The position numbers and the translations under genes were made by a program. A stretch of 64,000 nucleotides of DNA from Fallopia convolvulus (lineage: Eukaryota > Streptophyta > Magnoliopsida > Caryophyllales > Polygonaceae). Each line of letters starts with the position of its first letter. Within the stretch, counting starts at the first letter, position 1. Below the pieces are notes generated by a model that did not search any database, was not told where the DNA came from, and saw only the letters and a list, made by a program, of their open reading frames with translations. Location of the stretch: contig OZ024726.1 of NCBI GenBank assembly GCA_964016875.1, positions 54,987,325 through 55,051,324 on the forward strand, read 5' to 3'. Positions 36,161 through 47,922 of this stretch are shown here, piece after piece.

Positions 36161-36489
36161 TAATATATCTGTGTTCGTCGTGTAAGTATGGAAAAAAGAT
36201 AATCAGATGTAAAAAAATTTATTACTAAACCTTATATATAAATCTATATTATTGGTTTCAACAAAAAAAACTATATATATTATGTGACTGCAATTTAATA
36301 ATTTACCGGTCCCTCCCAATACACTTCATTCCCTTCCATAGCCATTAAACTTACTGATAGACTTTCCGCGTCTAAATTCAAACTTTTTGTGGCTAAAACA
36401 TCACCAACATACACATGAATGTAAACGCCTTGCAATTGTGGGTGGTATATAATATCCCCTTGGATAAAAAAAATAGAAAATTGAAAAAA
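36161..36489. other. AT-rich spacer
   Basis: No coding or element features recognised. Confidence 0.4.
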
Positions 36490-36899
36490 AAAATTAGAAG
36501 ATTGAAAATAAAGGATAAGGTGAAGTTTTTATTTCCCACTTGATGAACCACGTTTATTCTTTTCAATCTATCTTGAAGCTTTCGCACTAAAGAGGGAATT
36601 TGAAGAAATTGAGCAATTTCTTGATGTTGAGGTATCGTATGGGGCAATAAATACGCAATGTACTCCCGCGTACGATGCTCCCTAGTGTTACGTTGTCCAA
36701 CCGATGCAGCTAAAATATTGAACGTCCATTGCAACTACTAGGTACCAAAATCCTGGAGATGAATGGGGAGATGTCGTGAGAATCGAGAGACATTGACATA
36801 GCCAACAAGATATGGAGACATTACAGTAGTGTCGTGGTCAATTCTAACCTCCTCTAAATCTCTACTCACTAAAATATACGAGTCTGGGTGATCCGCCAT
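36490..36899 (-). pseudogene. Unrecognised ORF split by two stop codons
   Basis: A minus-strand frame opens with ATG at 36899 (MADHPDSYILVSRDLEEVRI), runs 53 codons, meets two adjacent TAG codons, then continues in the same frame as LQWTFNILAASVGQRNTREH and on through QEIAQFLQIPSLVRKLQDRL. The composition is protein-like and unlike the AT-rich surroundings. I do not recognise the family. It could be a gene relic or a fragment of a transposon protein. The double stop makes a working product unlikely unless an intron removes it. Confidence 0.4.
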
Positions 36900-37167
36900 G
36901 ATTTTTTCTTTAGATTCAATAAGTTGTAGAGATTTAAAAGAAGCTAGGAGAAGAAGTAAGAAAGAAGAGGAGAGAATTGCAGGATGAAGAAGAAGCTAGG
37001 ATGATGTTCGTAAATATACAACCCCAACATAATAAAAAAAATCACTTGGTACTGGATATTGACCCAATGACAATACAATGATTGAACAATTACTCAATGG
37101 ACCTTTACTCAAGTACAAGCAAAGAGGAAATAGGGATATTGAGTATACGACAATAGTTTTCTTTTTA

Positions 37168-37818
37168 CTCAATGGATTGTTTTCTTTTTCTATATTGAGT
37201 ATAGTACTCTCTCATGGTTCAGAATTTTACCCAATGGATATTGAGTATAGTCTCTCATGGTTCAGACTTTTACCCAATGGATTGTTTTAATTTTCTATAT
37301 TAACTTGTGCTCGGTGAACTCTAAATTGAAGGTGACTATACGACAATAGCTTTACTTCTGGAAAAAAAACACATGTCCTTTTGGCTGATATTACAGAGTT
37401 TCCCCACATCAACTGTATTTTTTATCAGTAAGAAATCATTCACATCATATTTTCCTATATTTATCTGCACGAGTCTTTTGTTCATTTTTTGTAAAAGATA
37501 TTTCAATAATCCTTCACTCTAAACCAATGGATATTGAGTATAGTCTCTCATGGTTCAGACTTTTACCCAATGAATTGTTTTCTTTTTCTATATTAACTTG
37601 TACTCGGTGAACTTTAAATTGAAGGTGACTATAAGACAATATCTTTACTTCTGAAAAAAAAAACATGTCCCTCTTGCTGATACTACAGAGTTTCCCCACA
37701 TCAACTTTATTTTTTATCGGTAAGAGATCATTCACATCATATTTTCTTATATTTATTTGCACGAATCTTTTGTTCATTTTTTGTAAAAGATATTTCCATA
37801 ATCCTTCACTCTAAACCT
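37168..37818. repeat. ~292-bp tandem duplication plus partial third copy
   Basis: The block CCAATGGATATTGAGTATAG ... CCTTCACTCTAAACC (about 37231-37522) is repeated directly as 37523-37818 with about 93 percent identity. A shorter, more diverged copy of the opening part lies at about 37168-37240. Both full copies include TTTCCCCACATCAACT. No gene was recognised inside. Confidence 0.85.
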
Positions 37819-39483
37819 TGGTTCGAGCCGAAGAAGCGAGCTTCTACTAGTCTATAATCTATCTATAATACATATATAATTTTGTGTACAAGACCACATT
37901 TAATGCACTTAATGAATAATGATAATCCCTAGTTATTTTTTCCACTTTCACTATTATAAATTATTTGATTTGAAGTTTATCTTTAAAATGTTATTGTTGC
38001 AATATAAAGGCTTTTAAATATTATTTTAGATAGTTTTTCCTTTACTTCGAATATAACATATTAATTATTATAATTGTTAGATCGTACAATATTAAAATAA
38101 TATATAATACATATATAATTTTGTGTACATGAAATTTAATTAAAAAAATAAAATGTGTTGAAAATGTTCCTCTATTGTTAAAAAACGAAAAAGGTTCTTG
38201 AAATTTTATAATAGCTTAGCTTCTTAAAAAATAAAAGCAAAATATCATCTTTTAAAACATATAAAAGGATGTCAATGTGTCTTGATTGTACATCTTCTAT
38301 TCTTGCCCCTTAAATTCCCAAGTTTGTAACAACCGTCATTATTTCATATTTATCACATTCTGCAACCCCAATTATAACGTCCAATTAATTATTAATCACC
38401 TTAATTTTTAACCGTTAAAAATAGCATTATATATAGGGTGAAGGAAGAAGGAGGAAAATATGTTATATGGAGCAATGGAGCATCGAAGAAATGTAAGGAG
38501 AAGAGTCATCTGGATTTCATTTTGTTCATCTCTCATTGAATTTTAATGTTTTATTGCTGATTATGAATTATTTTTTGATCAAGTAACAGGAGTTATAGTC
38601 ACCACGATTGTTTACTATACAATATAAATCAGAGTACAACTTCAAGCAAACAACTCTCATGAAGATATACATAAATACATACAAGGTTGCATTCTCCTTC
38701 TAATTTTTCTAATATATTTTTCTAATTTTCTCTACGTTATGCTATTTTACGATTGTTTATCTTTAGTATACATATTTTTTGTTATCTTTTTTTAGATTAT
38801 GACGATTTTATCTTCATTTATCTTAATTTTTCACTAATTTTAGGATTGTTAGCTTATATAAAATTTTTTAAAAATATTAGGGCATATACCAGTATGTAAA
38901 ATATTGATTTGAATTGTCATTGATAACCAACACCATTTTTTGTGATATACCAGTATGTAAAATAAGTTAATCAATTAATAAATTCAATTTTGTAAAACTC
39001 TCTTATTTTTTTCCGGTACCAATCTCTTTCATATTTGTATTATGGGATTTTCACTAGCTTTTAGAGGTTCAACAAAATATGTCAATTCATAACTCTTTAG
39101 TCCATTTATATTCTCCTATATGACTACTACACATTAAAAAGATGGAAAAAGGTTAATATTAAGGATCCACGGTTCAATCCATATATTTCAATCACAACAT
39201 GACTGATACACCCATACCTCAATTAATGACCCGTCCAAATGAGATAGTTTTTATTAAAATATAAAATACCTATATTATTTTAAAAAAATTATATGTTCAA
39301 TATAAAAGATAATCATGTAATGCACACTTAAAATTATATTATTTATTTAATATTTTTAATAAAAATTATGAAAACATAGATTAAGAATGTGAAATGATTG
39401 ATAAGGAAATTATAATGTTATAAGAATGTGAAACGTTAAAATAAGAATAAAAAATATCCTTTCACCTTTCATTAATGCTGAGC

Positions 39484-39640
39484 CACCACATTAATGTGGA
39501 CAATAAGGAGATGTTTGATGCTTTTAATATTATTTTGTAATTTGCTAATTAATGTAGACTACAAGCAGATGTTTGATGACTTGGTTTTGTACGTTAATAT
39601 AATTTTGTAACTTGCTAATTAATTTAGACTATAAGCATTT
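39484..39640. repeat. Two to three copies of a ~60-80-bp direct repeat within the Helitron
   Basis: TTTTGTAA(T/C)TTGCTAATTAAT followed by TAGACTA(C/T)AAGCA recurs at about 39535 and 39605. A related GACAATAAGGAGATGTTTGATG also occurs upstream. Confidence 0.6.
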
Positions 39641-39903
39641 GGTGTTTGTAATAAGGTATTTTTGTAAAAGTTATGCTTCTCGATCATTCTATCTAGCGTC
39701 TCATCTTCTCAAATTTACATGGTTTTTTTTTCTTTCAAGATTCACAATTCTTCGTAAGATATAAAATTGAAAGCAAAGATGGGAAATTAGTTTGGGCCAA
39801 ATGTTGTAGCTCATAGGGTCAACTTTTGCTATTGATCATGTTTAACAGGAAGGAGTAGCTTTCCATCAATTTAGGGGAAATAAGTTGATTTAGGGGAACA
39901 ATA

Positions 39904-40181
39904 CAAAAACAACAACATTGACCCAGTTCAGTACCCCACGAGGGAGTATCTGGGGGTCAAAATGGGGGCACCTCTGGCTTAAAGCTGCGGAGGTGAGACC
40001 GAGAGACCCGACGAGATCAAAAACCCACGACAGTTGTAACAAGCAAAGAGCGAAAACATGACCAAGCAAGAAAAGCACATAGACAGAATAAAAGGAAAGA
40101 CGAAACATCAAAGCGAAAACAAAACACAAAAGAAAGCACAAAGAAAAGGGAAACCAAAGCGACGACAAACGAGACCAAGCT
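39904..40181. mobile_element. Retroposon-like insertion (SINE-like) with 16-17-bp target duplication
   Basis: GATTTAGGGGAACAATA (39887-39903) and GATTTGGGGAACAATA (40182-40197) flank a 278-bp, GC-richer insert. The insert begins with CAAAAACAACAACATTGACC and contains GTACCCCACGAGGGAGTATC, GGGGGTCAAAATGGGGG, and a long A/G-rich half. The flanking repeat fits retroposition; the tRNA-like boxes are too degraded for a firm SINE family call. It sits within the Helitron and so inserted later, or was carried by it. Confidence 0.6.
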
Positions 40182-40601
40182 GATTTGGGGAACAATAAAG
40201 TCAAATAAATGTTAAATTTTGGCTTCATTTTAAATCACGAATCAAAAAATGTAATATTTGACAAATTTCTATTAAGAAGGTGTAATAAATTTAAGTCATG
40301 GGCTCCAAGAGTTACACATTAAGCTTTTCATTCTTTACAAAATAACATGGAATAATTAGTAACCACTGTATTGTTAAACAAGTTTGATAATCAGATATGT
40401 AAAGTATATGATGATATAACATAAAAAATGCTATTACCATTATCATACTATTTAGTGTATTACACTTTTTGACCAATAAAACACAAAACATACGCTATGT
40501 TGAAATAGAAAATAATATTTTTACAACAATACAATAAATATATCATTTTAAAAATTTGCAAAATACATGCCCCGTGCGTACGCACGGGCCTGTTTACCTA
40601 G

Positions 40602-41046
40602 TCTTCTATAAAATACAAACCTTGGGTTATTTATGAGTTATGACCCATTCACATTTAATGTCAAATATATAAAAAAATGAAAACAAAAATTAAAATCAAA
40701 TAGAATTTTTTTTTCCAATTAATGCTCATCTAAATGACCTAAATATGTATTTCTAAATTTAATCTAATCCATTTATATATCTTATAAAATGGAGAGAATT
40801 ATTTAGACATCAATGCTCATAGAATTAATAAAACATTATTATTACAAACTTATAAATTAAGAATTTTTAACTTTATAATACATTAAGAAAACTTTACAAT
40901 TAATTTAGAATCCAAATTGATAAATTAACCTATGTTTTTTATATAAAACAATGCAATGACATAATTAATAAAAATAATTTATAATCTTCTTTATATACTA
41001 CTAATAGAAAAATTAAAATAAATCTAAATATCAAATTAAACTAATG
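40602..41046. other. AT-rich spacer
   Basis: No features recognised between the Helitron and the hAT MITE. Confidence 0.4.
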
Positions 41047-41054
41047 GTATTATC

Positions 41055-41504
41055 TAGACCCGTCAATCGGGTCGGGTTGTGCGGGTTCGGTCATTTCAGG
41101 TTCGGGTTAAATCGGGTTTCGGTTCGTTATGGGTCACAGGTCAATCGGGTCGGGTTGTAGCGGGTTTTCGGTCGGGTCGGGTTGACCAGCGGGTCTAAAA
41201 TATCCTTTTTTCTTATGATTATTAAAATCAATTTTTAATGAAATAATAATATTTAATTATAATATATTATTTTCATTTATTTTAATAATAAAATATATTA
41301 TAAGTTTCAAAATAAATTTAAAAAATTCTATAAATATACTAAATCGGTCAACCCAACGGGTTTCGGGTTTCAACCCAACGGGTTTCGGGTTCTATCGGGT
41401 TCGGTTTATTTCGGGTTTCGGGTTCAAATTTTCGGGTCTTGACCCTAAAATTATCGGGTGGGTCGGGTCGGGTAAGCGGGTTAGGTCAGTTTTTGACAGC
41501 TCTA
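41055..41504. mobile_element. hAT-type MITE, 450 bp, perfect 8-bp target duplication
   Basis: GTATTATC flanks the element (41047-41054 and 41505-41512). The ends TAGACCCGTCAA and, inverted, TAGAGCTGTCAA are Ac-like. Subterminal zones are filled with GGGTCGGGTT and CGGGTTTCGGG motifs, with an AT-rich centre. It encodes nothing. Confidence 0.88.
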
Positions 41505-41512
41505 GTATTATC

Positions 41513-42563
41513 TACCTAATACATTATAAAGCAGAAATCATGTATGTTGAAAAAATTGTGCCGCGTGGCATTACTTGAATAAAATAATGTCAAGCTTTTA
41601 AAAAAACTTGTATTATTTTTTCTATACATCCAAATTTTTATATTATAATAATTTGATATATCTATATGTTTGATACTTTCTATATTATATATGCTAATAT
41701 TTGTTATATTAATTTTATACATAATAAATTATTTTTTATCTTTTAACAAATCTTGCACTCCACATATATAATTTTTTTAACTATATGTTGATATTTTGCA
41801 ATATAGTAAATTATTTATAGAATATATGATATATTTTAGTATACATTGATATATCTACCTAAATTTTAATAAATGAACTTTAAAAACTATTTTAATAGAT
41901 ATGTTAATAAGTTATATTATCCTTACTAGATATCCTACCGTAATTATCTTTAAGTTATAGCATTATATTATTTTTTCTTTCTATGTTATCTTCTATATCA
42001 ATCTTTATATTAATGTTCTCCGTATTTAAAAATATTATTATATTCATTAAAAAGTAAAAGATAAGAACTCTACATAAACTTAATAAATATTTTATAAAAA
42101 CTAATTATTTTATGCATGTTAATATCTTAAAAAAATATTTAAAAAGATTCAATAAAAGTGAAATTAACATTTTAAAAGCACAATTGTAACATGCAAATTA
42201 AGTCATCCAACTTTTCACATTCCTAAACAACCTTTCACATTTCTAAACCTCCAAATTTTCTAATGTAAAAAGTCATTTCATCCTCTTCATATTGACAACT
42301 AAATGTTTTTAGGTGGATGGAGAGGTGCCACTCTCCGTGGCCTCAAAGAGCGGTATTGACACCTAAATATGCATATGCAATATCTCCTATTCATATACAA
42401 GTGAAAAAAATGGTAAATTAAAGGAAAGTTTAAAAAGAGTTTAAAAGAAGCCAAATTGATAGTGGAGAAGAGGCGAATATGTGAATGTACACACAAAAAT
42501 GCATGGATGTAAGTGTATGTTATCTCCGTATGAAGGTATGAATATAGATTAATTACATTACTA
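41513..42563. other. AT-rich spacer containing one end of a CTACCTA-type MITE
   Basis: 41513-41573 repeats the terminus of the MITE at 862 (CTACCTAATACATTATAAAG ... TGTTGAAAAAATTG). No inverted partner was found, so it is a partial copy. The rest is AT-rich and featureless. Confidence 0.5.
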
Positions 42564-42802
42564 GGGGTGGTCGTGGTGGACGCACTGGCCGAGGAGGACG
42601 AGGTGGTCGTGGTCGCCCCAGAATGGGCGTTATGGCAAAGAACAAGTAGCCCGAGAATTGGATCTTTTAGATTCTCAGCCTGGTTTTCCAAACAAGCCAC
42701 GCAACGCCCGGATCTGCAAGAACTGGAGATTCCCGTGCCTACACTGCTGGTCGTGAAGATTACAATCAACAACAACAGTCTGGTATTTCTCAATCCAACT
42801 TC

Positions 42803-43945
42803 ATGCAACAGCAGCCTCGATACTCCTTTCAAATGGGCAATTTGCCCTCCACTCTTGTTGATCCCAATTGGTGCTTTGATACGGGGTCTAACGCTCATGT
42901 CACCGCTGACTTTGGTAATCTTTCTGTGCATTTTGATTACACTGACAATGATGGTTTACAAGTAGGCAACGATATGTCTCTTTCTATTACGCATTTGGGT
43001 CATCACACTTTACCTGCCTATCCTAAACCTGTCCAATTACATAACACACTTTTTGTTCCTCAAATAAAGAAAAATCTTATCAGTGTTTCTCAATTAACCA
43101 AGGATAATGATGCTTACATGGTTTTCTATCCTACTTGTTATTTTGTGAAGGACAAACAGGGGCGAACACTCCTCAAAGGAACCGTTGACAACGGGCTTTA
43201 TCACTTGGCACCCTCTCAGCCGATCCCCTCGTCCCCTAAAGCCTTCCTTGGCGAACAAACCACTCTTCAAATTTGGCATGAGCGTCTTGGTCATCCCCAC
43301 GAGTTTATTTTTCGTCGTTTAGTTTCTAAATTTAAGTTACATGTGTCGCTAAACAATTTGAATTCTGTGTGTGAGTCTTGTCAACTTGGGAAGAGTCATC
43401 GTCTTTCTCTCCCGAGTACTCATATTTCTAGTTCTTCACCTTTTCATTTAGTATACTCTGATGTTTGGGGGCCTTCCCCGGTTTCTTCCTTTAATGGCAA
43501 TTCATATTTTCTTATTTTTGTGGATGATTACACTAAGTTTGTATGGATTTATTTTCTCTCCCAGAAATCCCAAGTATTGCCTCATTTTCAACTATTTCAA
43601 AAGATGGTTGAAACTCAATTCTCTACAAAACTCAAGCAATTCCAATCGGATTGGGGGGGGGGGGGGGAGTATCGTTCGGTCTCGAATTATCTACAAACAC
43701 AGGGTATTCTCTATCGTGTGTCTTGTCCTCATACACAGTCTCAAAATGGGGCAGATGAGCGTCGTCATCGCACCATTGTTGAAAAGGGTTTGGCGCTCTT
43801 ATCTCATTCTAAATTACCACCTTTATTTTGGGAGCATGCCTTTCATATATCTGTTTATCTCCATAATAGAACCATTACTCCCATCTTAGCTTACAAATCT
43901 CCTTTTGAAGTTCTTTATGGCAAAATTCTCGATTATTCATTCTAA
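42803..43945 (+). pseudogene. Copia protease-integrase segment
   Basis: This 380-codon open stretch covers the protease active site (DTGS), the HHCC zinc region and most of the integrase catalytic core. Around the second catalytic Asp the normally short Gly loop is coded by a run of 15 G residues (43653-43667). It preserves frame but lengthens the glycine stretch and replaces the residue after Asp by Trp. The frame closes in the integrase C-terminal region at 43942-43945. Confidence 0.85.
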
Positions 43946-45229
43946 AGTGTTTTGGTTGTCTTCGTTATCCTTTCTTAAGACCATATATGGCCAATAAACT
44001 TGAGTTTAGATCGTCTCCATGTATTTTTATTGGGTACAGCTCCAAACACAAGAGTTATATGTGTCTTCATGTTCCCACGCGTCGGGTCTATATAGCACGC
44101 CATGTCATTTTTTATGAGACCACTTTCCCTTATCCCTTACATGCCCAAACACAAGACTCACCAACTACTCCAATGTCGCCCATTTCAGATTCTTCACCAC
44201 CACCTTCCCTCCTTCAATTGGCTTCATCGCCCTTACCCCCCGCCTTGAACCACTTCCCACTGAATAATCAAACGCAGGATCAAGATTCTATGGCCAAAAC
44301 GCGGTTTGGAACCTCAGAGTGTGGTCTCGCTTCTCCGACCCCTACCCGCGCTTCACACGACCAACTTTCTACGGCAGATCCGCGGGATGAGACCTCAGCG
44401 CGCGGTCGCGCTTCACCGAACCCTACCCACACTTCACCAGATCCCGTCATTACTTCCCCGATTCCTAATCCAACTTCACCGAGCCCACAACCATCCTCTC
44501 ACAACCAAGATAATAGCTCGGTGTCGCGTTCCATTGCAGGAGAATTAGCCGTTGTTGCCTCGCCAAACACAAGTATGCATTCCTCGTCCTCTCCTTCTAC
44601 TTCCTCTTCGTTAGTTCCATCCTATTTTCGTCCTGTTCACACTTCCACTCACCCCATGGTTTCTCGTTCTAAAACGAACAACCTAAAACCCAAAGCTTTC
44701 ACCACTAAACATCCTCTGCTTGTTTCCTCTGATTCTTTTACTGAACCAAAAACCTTCTTACAAGCCTCTAAATCACCTGAATGGCAACATGCTATGTAAT
44801 CTGAATTTGATGCTTTTTTGCATAATGGGACTTGGACACTTGTTCCTCGCCCTTGTAATTCTAACGTTGTTGGTTGTAAGTGGGTGTACATGATAAAATA
44901 GAAAGCAGATGGTTCAATTGAGCGTTACAAGGCTCGTTTGGTTGCAAAAGGCTATAATCAGGAATAAGGTGTTGATTATTTTGACACTTTCAGCCTCGTT
45001 GTTAAGCCTACCACTATTCGGATTGTTATGACTATTGTTTTACAACACTCTTGGCCTATCTGACAGGTGGATATTAATAATGCCTTTCTCAATGGTGACT
45101 TATCAAAACAGGTTTACATGCAGCAACCAGATTTATTGATCAGGCGCAACCTCACCATGTCTGTCACAGAAAGCTCTATATGGTCTTAAGCAGGCTCCTC
45201 GGGCTTGGTTTACAAAACTCCGTCAATTC

Positions 45230-46261
45230 TTGCTTTGTCATGGTTTTCGTTCTTGTCGCTCTGACACGTCTCTGTTTGTCAGACGTCGTGGATCTTCAGT
45301 CATTTATATCCTTGTCTACGTTGATGATTTGCTCATTACAGGCTCACTTTCTGTTGAGATTGATAATTTTATTCGGCCGTTGCACAAGACATTTGCTCTT
45401 CGAGATTTGGGTTCGTTGCACTATTTTCTCGGCCTTGAAGTTTCTCGTGGTCCCGATTATTTCCTTCTCTCTCAGCAGAAGTATATTCGAGATATTCTGA
45501 TCCGTAGCAAAATGCAGGATGCCAAGCCTATTTCTTCACCTGCTGAGCCGGCATCTAGCCGGCAACGTTTCGGCGATCCTCTGTCTGATCCTTCTTTATA
45601 CAGGAGCATTGTTGGTGCCTTACAGTATGTCACAATTACTAGACCGAAAATTTCTTATGCTGTCAACCGAGTCTGTCAGTACATGCATTCTCCTACGGAA
45701 ATACACTGGGCTGCTGTCAAGAGAATTTTACGTTACCTCAAAGGCTCCATTACGGCTGGTCTTTATCTTCGCCCTTCTGTTGATCATCGTTTGATTGCCT
45801 ATTGTGATGCTGGTTGGGCCTCTGATAGTGATGATTGTAGATCCCAACATGGCTTTGTCATATATTATGGTGGTAATTTAGTCAGTTGGGCATCTAAGAA
45901 ACAACATGTGGTTGCCAAATCTAGCATTGAAGCTGAATATCGGGCTATTGCTTTCACTTCCACCGAGATTATTTGGATACAACAACTTCTTCTTGAGCTG
46001 CAAGCGCCTGTTGTTCGGCCGCCTATCATTCTCTGTGACAATTTAAGTGCTACATACATGTCTGCCAACCCAGTCTTTCATCAATGCTCAAAACACATCA
46101 AGATTGCCTACTATTTTGTGCGTGAACAAGTTGAGGATGGATCCTTGATTGTTCGTCATGTCCGAGCTTCTGATCAGACTGCTAATATTTTCACAAAGGC
46201 AATTGGTACTTCTCGCTTCTTACAATTACGGTCCAAGCTTCATGTTCAGAATCCGCCATGA
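45230..46261 (+). pseudogene. Copia reverse transcriptase palm and RNase H segment
   Basis: An open stretch of 343 codons begins within the RT fingers and carries the catalytic YVDD motif, the KTFALRDLGSLHYFLGLEV connection and a full RNase H (DAGWASD, KSSIEAEYRA, DNLSATYMSANP, HIKIAYYFVRE). The upstream part of RT lies in another frame with several stops, so no complete enzyme is encoded. Confidence 0.9.
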
Positions 46262-46694
46262 GCTTGTGGGGGTATTAGGATAAAGATTATATTGTTACGA
46301 TATTTCCCATAATTATCTTGTATAGAATATTTTGTTTATACTTATCTTAGAGACTCAAGATAGATAAGATCCCTTGGGCTCTAAGTATTATCTTGTATAT
46401 AAACCCTTTTGGGTATTCTGAAATAAACAAGATTACATTCACACAAATATTCTATCTTCACAAGACTCAAGTACAAGAAGCATCTCCAGTTTAGAATTCA
46501 GGCAACGGAGTGAGGCCGAGTGTTCTGGGAGTGAGTCGTCCTGCAAATAGGATTCTAGATGCGATAAGGCACCATCAATTCATGGCTAATTCCTCAAATC
46601 CTACGCAAGAATCGGGAGCTCGAAGTTCGTTGTCATTCGGATGTACAAATCGATTCTCACAAGTTTATTCCCCATTTTTTCGAAACCGAGGAGT

Positions 46695-47080
46695 TGGATT
46701 TGGAATTGCAAGCGATACTTCGCAATATTCGAAATTCAAGATTCCCAGAGAGTGGAATTAGCTTCCATCTATGTGAACAGAAGAGTGAATATATGGCTAA
46801 AGGAGTATCTTATGTAGAAACCAGGGTTTCTTGGATGGAGCTAGGTGAAGCAGTATGTGCCAGATTTAGGGAAAAACAGGGGTAGAAGTAATTCAAGAAT
46901 CCAACAAGCTAGAAAAAAAACGGGACATTGATGAGTATATGGAGAGGTTCCAGGAGCTTCGATCGAGCGTTCTATGAACATACCAAGTTGCATTTCGACA
47001 CAGTTCAAGCAATAATCAAACTCAGCAAAACCTCCTTGGAAGTCTTCATCATTTTCATGGGGTAAGAACCTAATCAAGAG
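46695..47080 (+). pseudogene. Relic of a Ty3/gypsy gag gene
   Basis: Pieces in shifting frames resemble the gag of the intact gypsy element at 58118-59869: VELASIYVNRRVNIW versus IELATMYMNGRADNW; LGEAVCARFREKQG versus FSEAVCVRFGERQG; DEYMERFQELRSSVL versus ENYTEKFEELRAGML; LHFDTVQAIIKLS versus LHFGAVQAIIKVS. Stops and frameshifts interrupt every piece. It directly follows the copia 3' end, so two unrelated relics abut here. Confidence 0.75.
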
Positions 47081-47482
47081 AGTAAGGTTTTATAGAAGGC
47101 GATCATCAGCAACACAAGCAATTAGTCGATTCTCAACAGTATAGCAAAAATGTAGAGGAGCATATTCTAACTTGTAACTATTTATAACTAGTTGTTTATT
47201 TCAAATGTAGTTTAATACTTTATTTTAACTCCAACGTACTCATATTTTATCTAGTTATCCAACTCTAATTTCAACTACAACTAGTTAAACAAGTTGTATG
47301 TCCAAACATATTCATAAACAACTAGTTATAACTAGTTACAATTCACATTTTTTATTTAATAAAAGAAAAGAAATTAATTACTATTATTTCTATTTTAATT
47401 ATTTTATTCAATACAACTCCAAACAACTACTTAAACCCCCTTTTTTGAGATTTTCATTTAGTTAATTTTAACTTACTAAATA

Positions 47483-47830
47483 CTCCCTCCGTTCATAAAA
47501 ACATGATGTTTTAGCCTAAACCCTAAAAATTAAGAAAGTACATAATTTGACTCAATTACCCTTCTTATCAAATTTTTATTTTTACTTAAATTTAAATTAT
47601 GGAATATTTTCTGATTTGGTTTAGATTTACCCCTTCCCAATTCTCATCGAATTTCATGTACAACTTCCTAAATTAATGTTCCTAAATTGATTTGGTTTGA
47701 TTTCTATGCTTTTTTCCCCTTTTTTCAGAAGGGTAAAACTGGAAAAATGTGTACATAAATAGCTAAAATATCATATTTTATTGAATAAGGAAAAACTCCT
47801 AAAACATCATATTTTCATGAACGGAGGGAG
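47483..47830. mobile_element. Stowaway-type MITE, 348 bp
   Basis: The left end CTCCCTCCGTTCATAAAAAC and the inverted right end ATGAACGGAGGGAG are flanked by TA on both sides (47481-47482 and 47831-47832). Inner arms share (A/T)CATGATGTTTTAG / CTAAAACATCAT. Confidence 0.9.
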
Positions 47831-47922
47831 TATTTGTTTTCAACTAATAACTAATTAAATAACTAGTTAAAATGAACATACAAACACACTCTAAGCCTTC
47901 ACGACCATAATACTTACCCCTT

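Larger units (their letters stand above)
37858..40601 (+). mobile_element. Non-autonomous Helitron, plus strand
   Basis: The right end has the hairpin CCCGTGCGTACGCACGGG (40571-40588) followed after nine bases by CTAG and a host T, the Helitron 3' signature. The 5' end is placed at A|TCTATCTATAATACATATAT (37858); a start four bases later is equally possible. The opening motif TAATACATATATAATTTTGTGT is repeated at about 38103, hinting at internal duplication or a nested relative. The interior is AT-rich and lacks Rep/helicase coding, so the element is non-autonomous. The 3' end is firm; the 5' end is an inference. Confidence 0.65.
42564..46480 (+). mobile_element. Dead Ty1/copia retrotransposon, 5'-truncated
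   Basis: Domains in order: the Arg/Gly-rich end of Gag (GRGGRTGRGGRGGRG, 42565-42620); protease with FDTGSNAH (about 42877); GAG-pre-integrase HERLGHP...CESCQLGKSH; integrase with SDVWGPSP and the second Asp at about 43649; a Ser/Pro-rich spacer; reverse transcriptase with VDINNAFLNGDL and YVDDLLITGS (about 45320); and RNase H with YCDAGWASDSDD and SIEAEYRAI, ending at 46261. A purine-rich TTGTGGGGG lies at 46264. The 3' LTR then probably runs from about 46273 to 46480. There is no 5' LTR. Stops occur at about 43942, 44797, 44899, 44965 and 45061, and there are frame changes near 45180. It is immobile. Confidence 0.9.

Noticed and set aside
42299..42931. 210-codon minus-strand ORF
   Set aside because: It runs antisense across the copia Gag/protease region and shows no family similarity of its own.
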